Positions 1 through 10,939 of a DNA stretch of 64,000 nucleotides are shown in pieces; within the stretch, counting starts at the first letter, position 1; each line of letters opens with the position of its first letter. Position numbers and translations under genes: made by a program. The notes below the pieces were generated by a model. The model was not told the DNA's origin. It was given only the letters and a program-made list of their open reading frames with translations, and ran no database searches. Origin of the DNA: Saxidomus purpurata (Eukaryota; Mollusca; Bivalvia; Venerida; Veneridae). Location: NCBI GenBank assembly GCA_022818135.1, contig JAFMSR010000001.1, positions 7,223,869-7,287,868 of the forward strand, in the 5' to 3' direction.

Positions 1-2144
1 TATACGCGATCAATGTTAAACTCACTGGCAAAAGAAACTCAACTTTGCCTTTGCACTTAAAACTTTATACACCCATTGAGAAGAAGGCTGGTACTGAGAA
101 ATAGCCATATGGGCACAAATTGAAACAGTTTTTAGTAACTTATCTCATGGTAATTATAAGCAGCCAGATAGGGAACTTTACCACCTGCCCGATTTCATAA
201 AAAGTTGTATACTTACTTTTTCTATAAAGGATAACAAATTGAAAATGTTGCAAAGGCTCTTTTTTTATACATGCTATGTTGCAGGTAAAAAAATGAATTG
301 CTCAAACTGAGTAAAGTGTGAAAGAAGTTTTATAATCACTGGGCCTGGAGACATTTGGGTTAAACACATAGTTTTTGTAGAATGAAGTGCAATTTGTTAA
401 AAAAAATGTTAACATAAAAGATGAATCAAACAGTATTAGATAAAATACTTAAGTTAAACAGGATTTTACAATGTTGTTAAACTTTTATGTAGAAGTCATT
501 TATATTTTGCTACCTTATAGAGGTTACAGGTAACATTTTCTCTTCTCACATGGAGGGTTGACCGCAAAACTGTAATAACTTCATGAAATTAACAATTTAC
601 AATTCTAGTTTTGAGGTCAGCCCTTGAAAGATCAGTTGTTCATAAATGTTCATTAGTCACAGTATATAATCAAAGCCATATTGAAACTTGTTCATTCCTT
701 CTTCAATTATAACCAAAGTAGAATAAACGAAATAAATAGAGATTAAAGAAACAAACTGTGTTTTATCCTTTTTGCCACTATTGTTTTGCTGTCATCTGAT
801 TCTACCGAGTAGTAGAAAACTCCCGCACTAAAATTTTAGTTCGCTCACTATACGGTTGACCGTTTCCTATTTCTAAAATGGACTGGTCTGTCTTCTAACT
901 TGAGCAGTACCATTTTTGGTTCAAGGGATGCCCACTGAAATTTTATTCACTCAAAGCAAATAGTGCAGATCATGATCTGCGCCAGTCATAAAAAAAATGC
1001 CATTAGGGTAAAGGTTTAGTAGTTTGCCTGTTTGCTGCACATGGAACGTGTAAAGAATGGTCAGCAAGTATACTTAAGTTCAAATCTTAATTGTAATGTC
1101 GGCTATAAAATATTCCTGCCGATTGAATTGAACCTGCACCAGTTGGTTTCAAAATGCTAGGCCTAAGCCTTCTCGAGTTATCATCCACTTGGAAGATAGA
1201 CGGACATCTGCAAAATAATACACCCCTCCTTCAAATGGGTGCATAATAAAGTAGATCTGATTAAAAATATGGTCAACCCAACGACACGTCCCGAAATTAA
1301 CAACCTCATTTAAAAAACCTAATTTTCTTTCAAACTGTTCTGTTACATGAATTTCAAAATGATCAAGTGGTACAAATTTCATTTGGTAGAGAATTTTAAG
1401 AGTGGATTTCCCAATGAAGAGCACTAGGGCAATAAGCAAAGTTAAATCTACGGAGGTTTAATGTTAAATTCGAAGTACCTGCCATATGATGTGTACAGTT
1501 TGATCATTTTGAAATTCATGTAACAGAAGTATCACAAAGTGCCTTCATAAAAACATGACATGATAGCTTTTGTGTACTGATAACTAAAAATAAGTTGGCA
1601 GATATTTGAAAGGTTGACAAGATAAAGGAGGAAAAAAGCAGCTGGTGCATTTAATGTCAAAAATGCATGTGCCTATAGCTTACTCTATTTGGACAGCAAA
1701 CTCCATGTCAGGAAATAATTTTTAAGGCAAAGGAAAAGCTCCCGCTTGACTTGCACTCGAAGTTTGTATACATATGGTCCATCCTACCTCCCTGGGTATT
1801 GGTGGACTGATCACCATGTTGCAGGAGACCACGACTGCACAGCACCTGATCCTTGTTTGTGTTCACATCAAACCTTACAACTGTCTTGTGCAATCTATGA
1901 AAATCCTGAACCAAATTTCTGAAGAAAACTGGATCTGAAATTGGGCCGTTTGTAAATTACAAGCAAATGAAGTCTTCCTTATATGCAGTAAAGAGTGCTC
2001 TACCAATCACCTGTATTTGATTTCCAGTGCCAAGATGATGGGTTCTGCACATGAGCTCGTGAGGTGAACATTTAAGCGGTTTCATTAAAATCTATCAAGC
2101 AATTTACGAGATATTGAGCTGATGTCAATTGAAATATCAAACCT
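1..2144. other. AT-rich noncoding stretch, no gene seen
   Basis: The stretch is AT-rich, and its open frames (for example 1149-1439 and 1708-1914, both minus) show no domain, no compositional bias and no convincing splice-site context. I see no RNA gene and no repeat that recurs elsewhere in the window. It may be intergenic or intronic. Confidence 0.5.
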
Positions 2145-2239
2145 TTGGTTTCAAGTTGCGTCTTTGAACTTGATCGAGTTGAGCATTTGATTAGAGTCTC
2201 AACTGCAGTTATGGAGAATATTTTTATACCCCCTGAACA

Positions 2240-2785
2240 CAAAGTGCAAGGGATTGTCTGTCCACTTGTAGATGAAATCTTGTGGACACTAAATCTTCAA
2301 AACCACTGGTCAGAATTTAATGAGACTTCACAGAAGTGATAAGTACCATGCCTATTGAGCATGGTCCATGTTTCGGGTCACCAAATCAAACTTCACAGGG
2401 ACTCGAGATAGTAAAATCTTGTGGACGCTAAATCTCCAAAACCCCTGGTCAAAGTTTCATGATACTTCACAGAAGTGACAAGTACCATGCCTAGTTGTGC
2501 ATGGTCCATGTTTCGGTTCACTAGGTCAAAGTCACAGCCCCCCGCCCTTCAGTGATAGTTCTAGTTTTAAAAGATTTTCATATTTGTTGCCATATAACAA
2601 TCAGATATGTATGGAATGGAATTCTATGAAGATGCTCATGCAAGGAACATCCATGCCAAATTTCATAAACACTGGACCAGTGGTTTAAGAGATGCCATTT
2701 GAAAAAAAATGGTGGACGGACAGAGAGAGGTCACAACAGCTCAACCTGGCAGACATCCGAGGGTAAAAAAGCTTAATTTACGAAA
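2240..2785 (+). repeat. Mollusc-type tandem repeat, two ~141-bp units plus tail
   Basis: The phrase 'aaatcttgtggac' occurs near 2274 and again near 2415. Each time it is followed by 'cacagaagtga', 'aagtaccatgcct' and 'gcatggtccatgtttcgg', giving a period of about 141 bp. The tail (about 2575-2785) contains 'atggaatggaattctatgaa', 'gtggacggacagaga' and 'cagctcaacctgg'. The same tail type closes the array at 47.75-47.96 kb, and the unit resembles the array at 56.6-57.1 kb. The open frames 2145-2339 and 2497-2688 lie in this repeat and are not genes. Confidence 0.75.
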
Positions 2786-2789
2786 TGTT

Positions 2790-5744
2790 TTTATCTTGGA
2801 ATGGCCCATTATTGTACATGAGGTATTGTGAACATACATACACGTGACATCAAGGTCCGATTATGTTTATTCTGAACATGGCAAATTTCTGGTCCGATTA
2901 GGCCAATCACTGAACCTTGCAGATTTTGTGGCCATACACATTCCATCAAGATTTGGTTGTGGTCTTCAAAAATAGCAGGTTTACCCAAATTCCTGACCTG
3001 ATTAGGCCTATAATTGAACTTGACCAAGAACTCGGCCATACACACTGTTCAGAGGTGCACACCTGAATAGTTACAGTGCAGATCATGACCATGTAGGTTT
3101 ATCATGATCTACATTGATCACGAAGACAAAACCATTTGCCTCCTACATGATGAAGGGTGATATAGCTACATTCAGCACAACACAACCACAATATTATACA
3201 GGAGTTAGAAATAAAGAAAACAAATTTTCAAATGTACTTTTTTAAAAACTAGAAAACAAGAAAAATACAATCAAAAAAATAAATATATATATTATTTTTG
3301 TTCTCCAGTTCAAAAGCATCAAACTTGCAGCTATATTACATAATTTGTTCTTTTGACCTTTACCTAGCAACTATTTTACACATTGTGTCTTAAATATTAT
3401 TTGATATAATGAAACAATGAAGGTGCTAGTGCTTCCAAGTTCTAACTGTATTCTTTTAAATAAAGGACCCATAATTCCAGACATTCAGCATACATGTGAC
3501 CCAAAATCAAATTCATTAAGTTGACCAAATGTCCCCCCCTCCCGGTTTGGTTATGATTACTTAATACGTATGGCATGTACAAAGGCTCAAATCTAGGAGT
3601 TTTTGTTAAATCAGGGACCATCAAGCTGGCGAACAGATAAGAGGACATTCACTGATTTTAACAGCTCACATTGAATATTTGGCTCAAATGAGCTAAAAAT
3701 TAAATCTTTTTACAATTTAATAATAGAAATCTAAGTTGTAGCAACTTATTTTTACACGACTCACGATTTTGTCTCTATATACACATCAGAAAAATAAGGT
3801 TTTATTATTATGCACAAAAACACACCGCTGGAACGGCTATTATTTCATAAATAGATGTATGTACATGTTGCTCTTTCAACACATTATTTAATTCAATGTG
3901 TAATAAAATGGGACACTTTTATTGGTGAATTTCGTTACATCCTTGGATTCAAGATTATACATCCTTTCCTACAGTTCCGTCACTCGCATAAAATTACTGC
4001 CAAGTTTAAATGGCCACAACTCTTGTAAAAAGCCATACTTATGAAAACATGAAAAAGACGGCAGGTAACAGTCTAATAGAAACTACTTTGTGGAAAATCT
4101 TAAGAATACAAAATGGTTATTACTCAAAATCTTACAAAGTAGAAAAAAAAAATGTAACAAGATAACAGTTTATGACACAAGTGCAAAACTGTCAGAACAA
4201 TGCCCTTTGTTTTTTAAGTAAATGATACTGTAATGGTAGTCAAAAAACATTTCAACAACTAAATAATGCCAACAGTGGCAATTTATAAATCTATGACCTT
4301 GACTACGTATATGTAGCAAAGTGTAACAAGAGCAGTCACTGTTTAACTGACTTGACCCTTGAAGTGTGCTGTATAGCAATAATATCTTTGTACATGTAGT
4401 TTAACTGTTGTACTAACAGCAAAAAATACTTGGAAATATTAACATACATGTTCACTGTAAATAAACAGATAAATGCCTTTGTGTGTGATCAACTGATCAT
4501 TCAGTAGTGTTGTCTGTCATCAAGGAAATAAATGAGTAACAATTTGGACCAACCTAGTCATGTCTTATATTTCCTCACTGTTGCATCAACTACCTACATT
4601 TCAAGCGAATCCATTTGCTAGTAAAGTTATGCTAGGTACAAAAGAAGATGAAATATGACAACAAAAGAATAACAGATTATAGTCATGGTTCTTGTGCCAT
4701 GTACAACATATCTCTAAAGTCAATCTACATGTATTGTATAGTTTTGAATTAAAACTTAAGTTTTACTTCATTCATGAAAGTAACTAATGATCCATGCCAG
4801 ATTTGTGGTTCTTGCACTCTGCACTTCTTGTTACCTCTACTCTATATGCTACGTTCAAAGGAAAATGAATAAGAATGACTAAAGCTTGAGTTATGTTTCT
4901 CATTTACCCTACTTCTTGGCATTTTCTATCTACATCAAAGTCTGATGGTTTTCCCCTGTATGCTCTGGGCAAATTGGTGGCAGCTTGATCACTATTTGCC
5001 CACATTTTTTGAAGGCATAAAATACCATCTTCATAATAACGGACAAAGTTTGGCGAAAATGGCTTTAATTTTTTTTTGGAGAAAAGGAACGTCAACTTTG
5101 TAAAAGTGTACCGATTCAAGGGCAATAATTTCGGAGTACCTCCATCGATTTTACTGCCAATATAACTTGCATTGGCAATTGCACATACATAGGGTGTCAA
5201 ATAAGTGGACAGTATTTATTTTGTGAAATTTCAGTACCTGAATGGCAAAGGCTTTTGTGTGCTAAGGGGAATTCAGCCAGTTATCAAACTTGTCCAAGAT
5301 AATTTACCCATACACATTATGACTAGGTTTGAAAATGACTTGATGTAAACGAAGAGTTCAAAGTATTGAAATAGCAAAATTTTAGCAGTTCCTGGGACTA
5401 CAACTGTGTAGTGCTGAACTGCTTTTAGCCGTCGGACTGTTTCACTTGCAAAATGAAAATGTAACCAGATAAGGTGATAATTGGATACACTTCCCATCCA
5501 GCACGGGAGTGGAAAATATTGGTGACCCCCACATCCTTTATGTCCTGTCTCTGAATGTGCTGATGTGAAATATTAATGCTACATATCTATATAACGTACA
5601 ATGAAAAAATGTTTACAAAATAACACATGATCAGACTGATTTCCTTGACTGACTCTGTAACAGAGCTCAATGAATGATGCCTTATCAAAAGGCAGATATA
5701 ATGTGAATGTTTATAATGATATCACTGTTCCAGCTTTCAAGTAT
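2790..5744. other. Noncoding stretch downstream of the RING/TRAF gene
   Basis: No supported gene. The part nearest 5744 is probably the 3' untranslated region of the minus-strand RING/TRAF gene, whose stop codon is at 5745-5747. Open frames at 2809-3045, 3442-3648, 4170-4379, 4904-5200 and 5273-5497 (all minus) lack recognisable domains. The 4904-5200 frame is the longest and I do not recognise it. Confidence 0.45.
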
Positions 5745-7490
5745 TTATCTTTGATGTCTCAAGTTGTGAGTTTCAGTTACATTACGTTTTGGTCGGAGTC
5801 TGTTGTTAGTTTCAGTTACATTACGTTTTGGTCGGAGTGTAGGCGTTCTGGTTGTTGATACACGACCTCTATCACTAACACGACTTCGCTTTCTTTTCGG
5901 TGTCGCCTGCTTCTTTGCTGGTGATTTGCAAGATTTTGGGCAATTTCTATAAAAGATATGTTCATGTGTTATACACATGTAAATCAACAGCCATCAGCTA
6001 TATCTTCAAACGTTTAGATAAAACTGCCTTTTTCGAATAAATGAACTGATAATTCACTGATTGCATGACAAGGTTAATGTTCTTTGAAATTGGGGGTTCT
6101 CCCACTCCATATCAGGTACAATTTGTTCTCATTCACATAAATCAGTTATTTAATTCTGATCGGTTGATTCTAGTCCATTTGAAAAGTTTATCAATACAAT
6201 AATTTTACCATAGAATTTGCCAATTTGGCCACTTAAGCAATGATCTTCAACCCATTGTATACAGTGCAAATATTGTAATTTAAGCCTTATATTAAACAAT
6301 TAAGGTAACTGATAAATGAAGGAAGAACAGCAAACCTAGTATGTTCTTCCACTTCCCAATACCACATCTGTGCAGAGCAACCATTGGGACATACTTGGAC
6401 ACCAATACATCGCTGTATCTCTATCACTTGTTCCGGAAGAATTGGACTAAACATAAAGCAAAGTATGTTAGCATATATATTAGTAACTGCTGAAGGGGAC
6501 ATCATTCTTCTCTTCCATTGTTCACGGCAAATAAAATGGAACTTTGGCCATGGAAAATATACTATACATGTGAAGTGGTTCCAAGAAGTTAACATTATGT
6601 TATGCTTAGTTCAAGATTAAGAAAACATGATATACACCTTTCTCTACACAGCTTCATAAATATCAAGTTGTATTTAAGTTGACCAATCATCAGCCAAATT
6701 TTTGGTTAAAATCAATTTCCCCTAACAAAAACAAAAAGTACATAAGTTGTAGATATGATATTTTGTGTGTTTTTTTTCATGTAAGTCACCCAGAGCTGTT
6801 TTGCCTTCTTTAGCAGAGGCTATTTCACAATTTGAAATATTGCATTCTTTTCACAAGTGGAGGCCTAAAAGTTCACAAAATGCACGGAATTTCTCAATAT
6901 ATCAAAAGAAAGACTGAGCGAATTGTTTACACTGCAAGAAATTTGGTTTTCATTTTTCTTTTAAAATAGTTCACATGATTTAATTGTAGTAAACTCTTGG
7001 TTGTAGTAACTTCCCCACTAGGCACCTAGGTGTATGAAAGAGAAGTAACTGTGACAGGCAGTACCTGTTAGGTTAGAACAAAGAATTGCACCCAAAATAA
7101 CGACAGTTTAAAATAAAAAGATTTTGTAACTAAGCATGATGTTGATTAGTGACATATCAGTGGGATCTGACATTTGTTTGCTGATCTGTTCGAGATAGTA
7201 TTAACAATGCATGTTCAGACAGCAAGTCTGAAAATCCAACCAGTCCTCAGGCAATGTAGGGCAGGTACTGACCTCTCTGCATGCCTAATGTATAACCCAC
7301 TATCTCATCTTTATACCACTTCTTAAATACCTTTTCTGTGGAAATGCGTCTTCCATACAGCACACGGGACATCTTTCCATACATGGCCTTCTGTCTGTGT
7401 CTACATACAAGCAGTCATCACAGATACGATGCTGGCATCTTCCAGATACCATATTTAATTTAGGCCCAAGGCATATACAACATCCAAACC
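5745..7490 (-). CDS. RING and TRAF-like zinc-finger protein (3' three coding exons)
   Basis: Probable E3 ubiquitin ligase of the RING type, partial at its 5' end. Three minus-strand exons join in phase: 7490-7331, 6446-6336 and 5946-5745. Exon 1 encodes a C3HC4 RING: C-C-I-C, then C-Q-H, C-D-D-C and C-P-V-C. Exon 2 and the start of exon 3 form a TRAF-like finger (CPNGC ... EEH, with the final Cys of HTRNC supplied across the intron), and recovering that HxxxC spacing supports the join. The C-terminal tail is basic (KKQATPKRKRSR) and holds two copies of an LRPKRNVTET segment before the stop. The acceptors are good; the donor at 6335 (gtttgc) is weak. The first exon, which must end with two bases of a split codon, was not found upstream. 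RING plus TRAF-type finger is a known arrangement in signalling ligases, but which family this belongs to I cannot say. Confidence 0.75.
5769..5838 (-). repeat. In-frame duplication in the C-terminal tail
   Basis: A 31-bp segment occurs identically at 5769-5799 and 5808-5838, a period of 39 bp or 13 codons. It encodes the repeated LRPKRNVTET motif at the end of the RING/TRAF protein. The perfect identity points to a recent duplication. Confidence 0.85.
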
Positions 7491-7606
7491 TGTCAATAGA
7501 AAAAAAAGTGATTTGAGCCATATACTCTACTAGTAACCAGTTCTCTATTCGAGTCATTTTTTTTTCAACCCAGTGCCTATTCTAGAATTCAAGAATTTCC
7601 CCACTC

Positions 7607-7660
7607 AACAAGAGGGCCATGATGGCCCTATATCACTCACCTGAGTACTTGTACACTCAA
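7607..7660 (+). repeat. Dispersed mollusc repeat, 5' end fragment
   Basis: Begins 'aacaagagggccatgatggc' and runs into 'ctcacctgag'. The same start occurs at 46743, where it heads a full tandem array. Here only the head is recognisable; the following 400 bp are AT-rich and unassigned. Confidence 0.75.
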
Positions 7661-8098
7661 CTTGGTAGTCACATTACATTATCTTTTCAAAATGAATTAG
7701 ATTGAACTGTTTTTTCAATGACACTTCATTTTTCATAAATTTATATATATATGCATGTTGCCACTATAACCACTAACAAAAGTTTAAGGTACATGCTCGC
7801 GTCTTTTCCGGTTTTGATTTTTAAGTAAAATTGGGAATAAATATCACTTACAGCGTGTTTTATTAGTTTTCCAATGTTATAAAATTTGTTAAAATATAAT
7901 TTGTTCTAAGAAAGGTATGACTAAGGCCCACACCGCAGTGACACCTGTATGTTAACAGGAAGTTATTTGGTCACATGGCATTAAATAATACTTCACAGTT
8001 AATGGGAAGAAAAAGTAGCCTTCACAGCTAGAAGTTTTTATATTACAATATAGTCAATCAAGTAAATGTGATGTTGTGGTCACTGAACCCACTTTAAA

Positions 8099-9296
8099 AC
8101 AAGAGCACCGCAATGCGCAGCAATATACGCCCGAAGTGTTGTATCAGAGAATGGGAGCAAAATTTAGGCTGTTGAAGCCCAACGGACAGGAACAAGAATA
8201 AAAAATTGAAGTTATATAAAAAAATCTAAGTCCCCAACCAGAAAATCCTAACCTGGTACAAAAATGTCAAAAAAACACCAAAAAATTGGAGGTACCATTC
8301 ATGTTGTACCACAGAAAAGTGGTCTCGGTTTTTCTGTACTGCCAATAATAAAAAAGTTACAAAATATGCTATTGATAGTAACATAAAAGGGAAGTAATTC
8401 AATAAAAAAATTAAGCAAACAAAACAGAATCTCCCAAATAAAAACAAGAGCACTGTAATCAAGAGCAAATGCAGAGCAATATCCACACAGTTATATGACG
8501 CTTCAACCCTAAGTGTGACCTTGACCTTGAAGTGAGCCATCCGGAACATGGCTTCTGCACATCGTCTCAATGTGGTAAACAATTGTGTCAGGTTTCTTCG
8601 AAATCCTTCACGGGGTTCAAGAGTTACAGAGCGAAGGGAAACAAAATCATATGACCTTTGACCCCTAAGTATGACCTTGACCTTGAATCCAGCCATCCGG
8701 AACATTGCTTCTGCACGTCGTCTCAGTCTGGTTAACATTTGTGTCAGGTTTGAAATCCTTCAAGGGGTTCAAGAGTTACAGAGCGGAAGGGAAATTGCTA
8801 ACACACAGACGGACAGACGTCCAGAACATTGCTTCTGCACGTCGTCTCAGTCTGGTTAACATTTGTGTCAGGTTTCTTCGAAATCCTTCAAGGGGTTCAA
8901 GAGTTACAGAGCGGAAGGGAAACAAAATCATATGACCTTTGACCGCTAAGTATGACCTTGACCTTGAATCCAGCGATCCGGAACATTGCTTCTGCACATC
9001 GTCTCAGTCTGGTTAACATTTGTGTCAGGTTTCTTCGAAATTCTTCAAGGGGTTCAAGAGTTACAGAGCGGAAGGGAAACAAAATCATATGACCTTTGAC
9101 CGCTAAGTATGACCTTGACCTTGAATCCAGCGATCCGGAACATTGCTTCTGCACGTCGTCTCAGTCTGGTTAACATTTGTGTCAGGTTTCTTCGAAATCC
9201 TTTAAGGGGTTCAACAGTTAGAGAGCGGAAGGGAAATTGCTAACGGACAGACGGACACCGAGGCGATAACATAATACGTCCCTTCGGGCATATAAA
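8099..9296 (+). repeat. Composite mollusc repeat with ~157-bp tandem units
   Basis: Head at 8099 ('acaagagcaccgcaatgcgc') and a second, similar head near 8447. The core unit contains 'gaacattgcttctgcac', 'ggtttcttcgaaatcc', 'gttcaagagttacagagcgg' and 'atgaccttgaccttgaatcc'. The marker 'gaacattgcttctgcac' (or a close variant) occurs near 8541, 8700, 8822, 8980 and 9137, so the period is 156-160 bp except for one unit of about 122 bp that lost an internal piece and carries 'acagacggacagacg'. The array ends near 9296 with 'ataatacgtcccttcgggca' and 'tataaaaatg'. Open frames here (8226-8738, 8776-8997, 8897-9154) are repeat readings. Confidence 0.85.
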
Positions 9297-9299
9297 AAT

Positions 9300-10890
9300 G
9301 CTCTTCAAAACCGGACATGTATTTAAAGTGACCATGAACAGTGACACTGTGAATAAACATGTTATGTGTCTACACTGAAAAAATTAACAGTTTAGTTAAA
9401 AGTGACATTTTCCCGAGATGTTACAAGTTTTCTTGATAACTCTTACTTTGCTTTCTTAAACAAAACCATTTTAACACGAAACACATTCGCATGACTGTTC
9501 AGGCATGTTAAATGTAAACTGAAGTTAATGCAGGATATGGCTGTCCATACTTTTACAATTTTTAGCGTTACTCTGCTATCATGAAGTTGATCTACATTTC
9601 ATTACCGAATTGGCGGCTTATATTGACAATTATCAGAATTTGCATTTCATGAGTGACATGATGGTTTTTGTGATTAAAAATTATGAATGATTAGATGTCA
9701 ATTTATAAGTCAACTTTTTATTTAGCGCAGGCGAATGTATCGTATAGGGGAGATTGTGTTTGCAAACAAAACCCTGTATTACGCAATATTTTCTTCTCAT
9801 AAGAGATCAATGTGGTGGGCAGCGGTCTGTAGTCTGTGTTTTTGTGTTGTTACGTCTTTTTTAATGGCTGTAACTTTTCAATATTTTAAAATGTTTTATA
9901 TCAATGGAAAGCTAATAAAATACACACTTTATTCATTATTTTCAATTTTTGTTAAGATTCAAATTGAAAAAATTTGCAAGCGCATAACCAAAGGGATACA
10001 TCACATAATGGTTTTCAGGGATCGGCCGAGGGGGCGACTAGAGCGAAGAAGTCGCTCTGACATGTCCCACTTTGCCTATTCTGCAGAACAAAGCGAAATC
10101 AAAGTCGCCGCCGAAATTCCGATGACGTATTTTGACCTTTGACTCAATTAACTGTCTGGCGAGTAGTCAGAATAGAAAATATATAGGCTGCTAACTTGAA
10201 TAAACAACACTTCAAACGAATTAATAATCATTCTGCCCTAAATACATGATATTTATTGCACCTTTCATTTATTGCCTCAGACGTCTGCCAAATTTTTGAT
10301 ACCTCTCCGTGTATTCAAAATACACATGATACTTGCCACTTTAGTTTTTGTACACTGTTAGCAGTTAAAATTAACATTTAGATGATGTTGAGTGAAGAAA
10401 TTATTAAAACATTTGGCTTATTTTAATTTTTTAACCACAGAAAACAACTACGAAATAACGAATCTGTACCGATTTTCGGATAAGGAAAATTTCGGACGTT
10501 ATCAATTATGAAAGAGATTTAATAAAAAATGATTATACATTTAACAAATGTTTTTAATATATGAAATATTGACTATATTGTTCACAGAACCAAAGTCCCC
10601 CCCCCCCCCCCCCCTTATAGGTTATACTTTAACATTTTTTTATGAAATATTGACTATATTGTTCACAAAATTACAACCGCAAAATTTGGCATCTGCACCG
10701 ATTTCCGGATAGACGAAATTTCGGACAAATTAAATATAAAGAACATTTATCAAAATTAATAAATGCTAAAACAACAACAAAAAAACTGGTAAATTTCAGA
10801 AAAATCATGGTAGAAATGGGATTAAAAGCTATATCATTTGTGAGCAATCTAGAGGCCTCATTTTACAACAATCCATCATGAAAGTTAATC
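9300..10890. other. AT-rich noncoding stretch with poly-C tract
   Basis: No supported gene. A C homopolymer of about 16 bases lies near 10598-10614. The 9735-10142 plus frame has no domain. The short sequence 'gaaatcaaagtcgcc' (about 10095) recurs in variant form near 12088, so parts of this stretch are related to the 12-kb stretch. Confidence 0.45.
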
Positions 10891-10891
10891 T

Positions 10892-10939
10892 GTAAAATCA
10901 GGGTCCGTATATTACGTAATATACAGACCCTGGTAAAAT
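10892..10939. repeat. 34-bp palindrome flanked by 7-bp direct repeats
   Basis: Positions 10899-10932 form an inverted repeat of two 17-bp arms ('cagggtccgtatattac' and its complement) with one mismatch and no spacer. It is flanked by identical 7-bp direct repeats 'gtaaaat' at 10892-10898 and 10933-10939. This is the layout of a minimal DNA-transposon derivative with target-site duplication, but at this length it could also be chance or a fold-back junction. Confidence 0.6.

Noticed and set aside
4904..5200. A 98-residue minus-strand frame downstream of the RING/TRAF gene
   Set aside because: No recognisable domain or splice context; it is probably in the 3' untranslated region or intergenic.
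9735..10142. A 135-residue plus frame with hydrophobic start
   Set aside because: No family, no splice sites of note, and it runs across AT-rich sequence into a stretch related to the 12-kb repeat.
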